DNA of 6,507 bases from the NCBI GenBank assembly GCA_016934695.1, contig JAFGSH010000235.1, forward strand, positions 1 to 6,507, written 5' to 3'. A model generated the notes under the pieces. The model made no database searches and was not told the origin of the DNA. It was given only the letters and a program-made list of their open reading frames with translations. The stretch's first letter is position 1. Each line of letters starts with the position of its first letter. This document shows, one piece after another, positions 6,303 through 6,507 of this stretch. The position numbers and the translations under genes are program-made. Source of the stretch: Deltaproteobacteria bacterium. Lineage in GTDB: Bacteria; Desulfobacterota; Syntrophia; Syntrophales; UBA2210.

Positions 6303-6507
6303 TTATGACCCCCGTGTCCCTCTCCGTATGTCGGAAGGCACGATGACTCTGATCGATCGCAGCCGGTCCAGATAGGATCCCTTGTGCGAGCCTTCTCCCA
6401 ACGAAAGGCTTGTCACCGCCACGCGGTTGATTACACGGACCCTGTCTCTCCACCATGCAGGCTCGCGGTAGCCCCAGGTGCTGTGGATCGCGTAAGGGTT
6501 GCCGTCA
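6303..6507 (-). CDS. C-terminal end of a probable NlpC/P60-type cell-wall endopeptidase (partial)
   Basis: The last 67 residues of a gene entering from the right edge, ending at TAA (6303-6305). The translation begins DGNPYAIHSTWGYRE and continues with VRVINRVAVTSLSLGEGS, HKGSYLDRL and RSIRVIVP. I recognise this as the tail of SH3-plus-NlpC/P60 proteins that cut peptide bonds in peptidoglycan stem peptides, as in the gamma-D-glutamyl-diamino-acid endopeptidase group of Desulfovibrio and relatives. His in AIHSTWG (bases 6483-6485) may be the third polar residue of the active site; the catalytic Cys and first His would lie outside the window. The composition is protein-like, unlike the competing frame at 6241-6456. 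The family call rests on this short tail alone, so it is moderate. Confidence 0.55.
   Translation of the reverse strand, partial: DGNPYAIHSTWGYREPAWWRDRVRVINRVAVTSLSLGEGSHKGSYLDRLRSIRVIVPSDIRRGTRGS

Noticed and set aside
6241..6456. 71-codon minus-strand frame ahead of the aminotransferase
   Set aside because: The translation is not protein-like. A different frame here (6303-6507) gives a convincing NlpC/P60-type C-terminus.

Overview
The window reads almost entirely on the minus strand (right to left). It looks like a stretch of chromosome from a moderately GC-rich Gram-negative bacterium. The genes are tightly packed with good Shine-Dalgarno sequences, and there are no mobile elements, tRNAs or CRISPR arrays. 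The right-edge fragment resembles the C-terminus of NlpC/P60 endopeptidases that I associate with Deltaproteobacteria (Desulfobacterota), so that is my best guess at lineage, held weakly.

Layout in transcription order. At 6507-6303 is the C-terminal end of a probable NlpC/P60-type cell-wall endopeptidase, cut by the window edge. At 6235-5072 is a complete class V pyridoxal-phosphate aminotransferase of the alanine/serine-glyoxylate type. At 5071-4720 is a roughly 350-base gene-free region holding a weak terminator, phased T tracts, two TGTACA-centred palindromes around a possible promoter, and a perfect 14-base palindrome near the next start codon. At 4719-1 is a six-gene ABC importer operon: two ATPases, two MalF/MalG-type permeases, a 92-residue three-helix membrane protein, and the N-terminal third of a secreted solute-binding protein that runs off the left edge.

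The gene order and the peculiarities of each product match the glycerol ABC transporter GlpSTPQUV described in Rhizobium leguminosarum. The binding protein would capture a polyol, probably glycerol, in the periplasm. The two permeases would form the channel and the GlpS/GlpT ATPase pair would power import. The small membrane protein is an accessory of unknown role. No glycerol kinase or glycerol-3-phosphate dehydrogenase lies in the window, so the substrate assignment rests on family resemblance only.

The most interesting observation is that the two ATPases have complementary defects. GlpS lacks the switch histidine and GlpT has a degenerate signature motif. In a head-to-tail heterodimer both defects fall in the same composite ATP site, predicting one working and one degenerate site, which is unusual for a bacterial importer. 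I found no sign of a wholly unknown multi-gene system.
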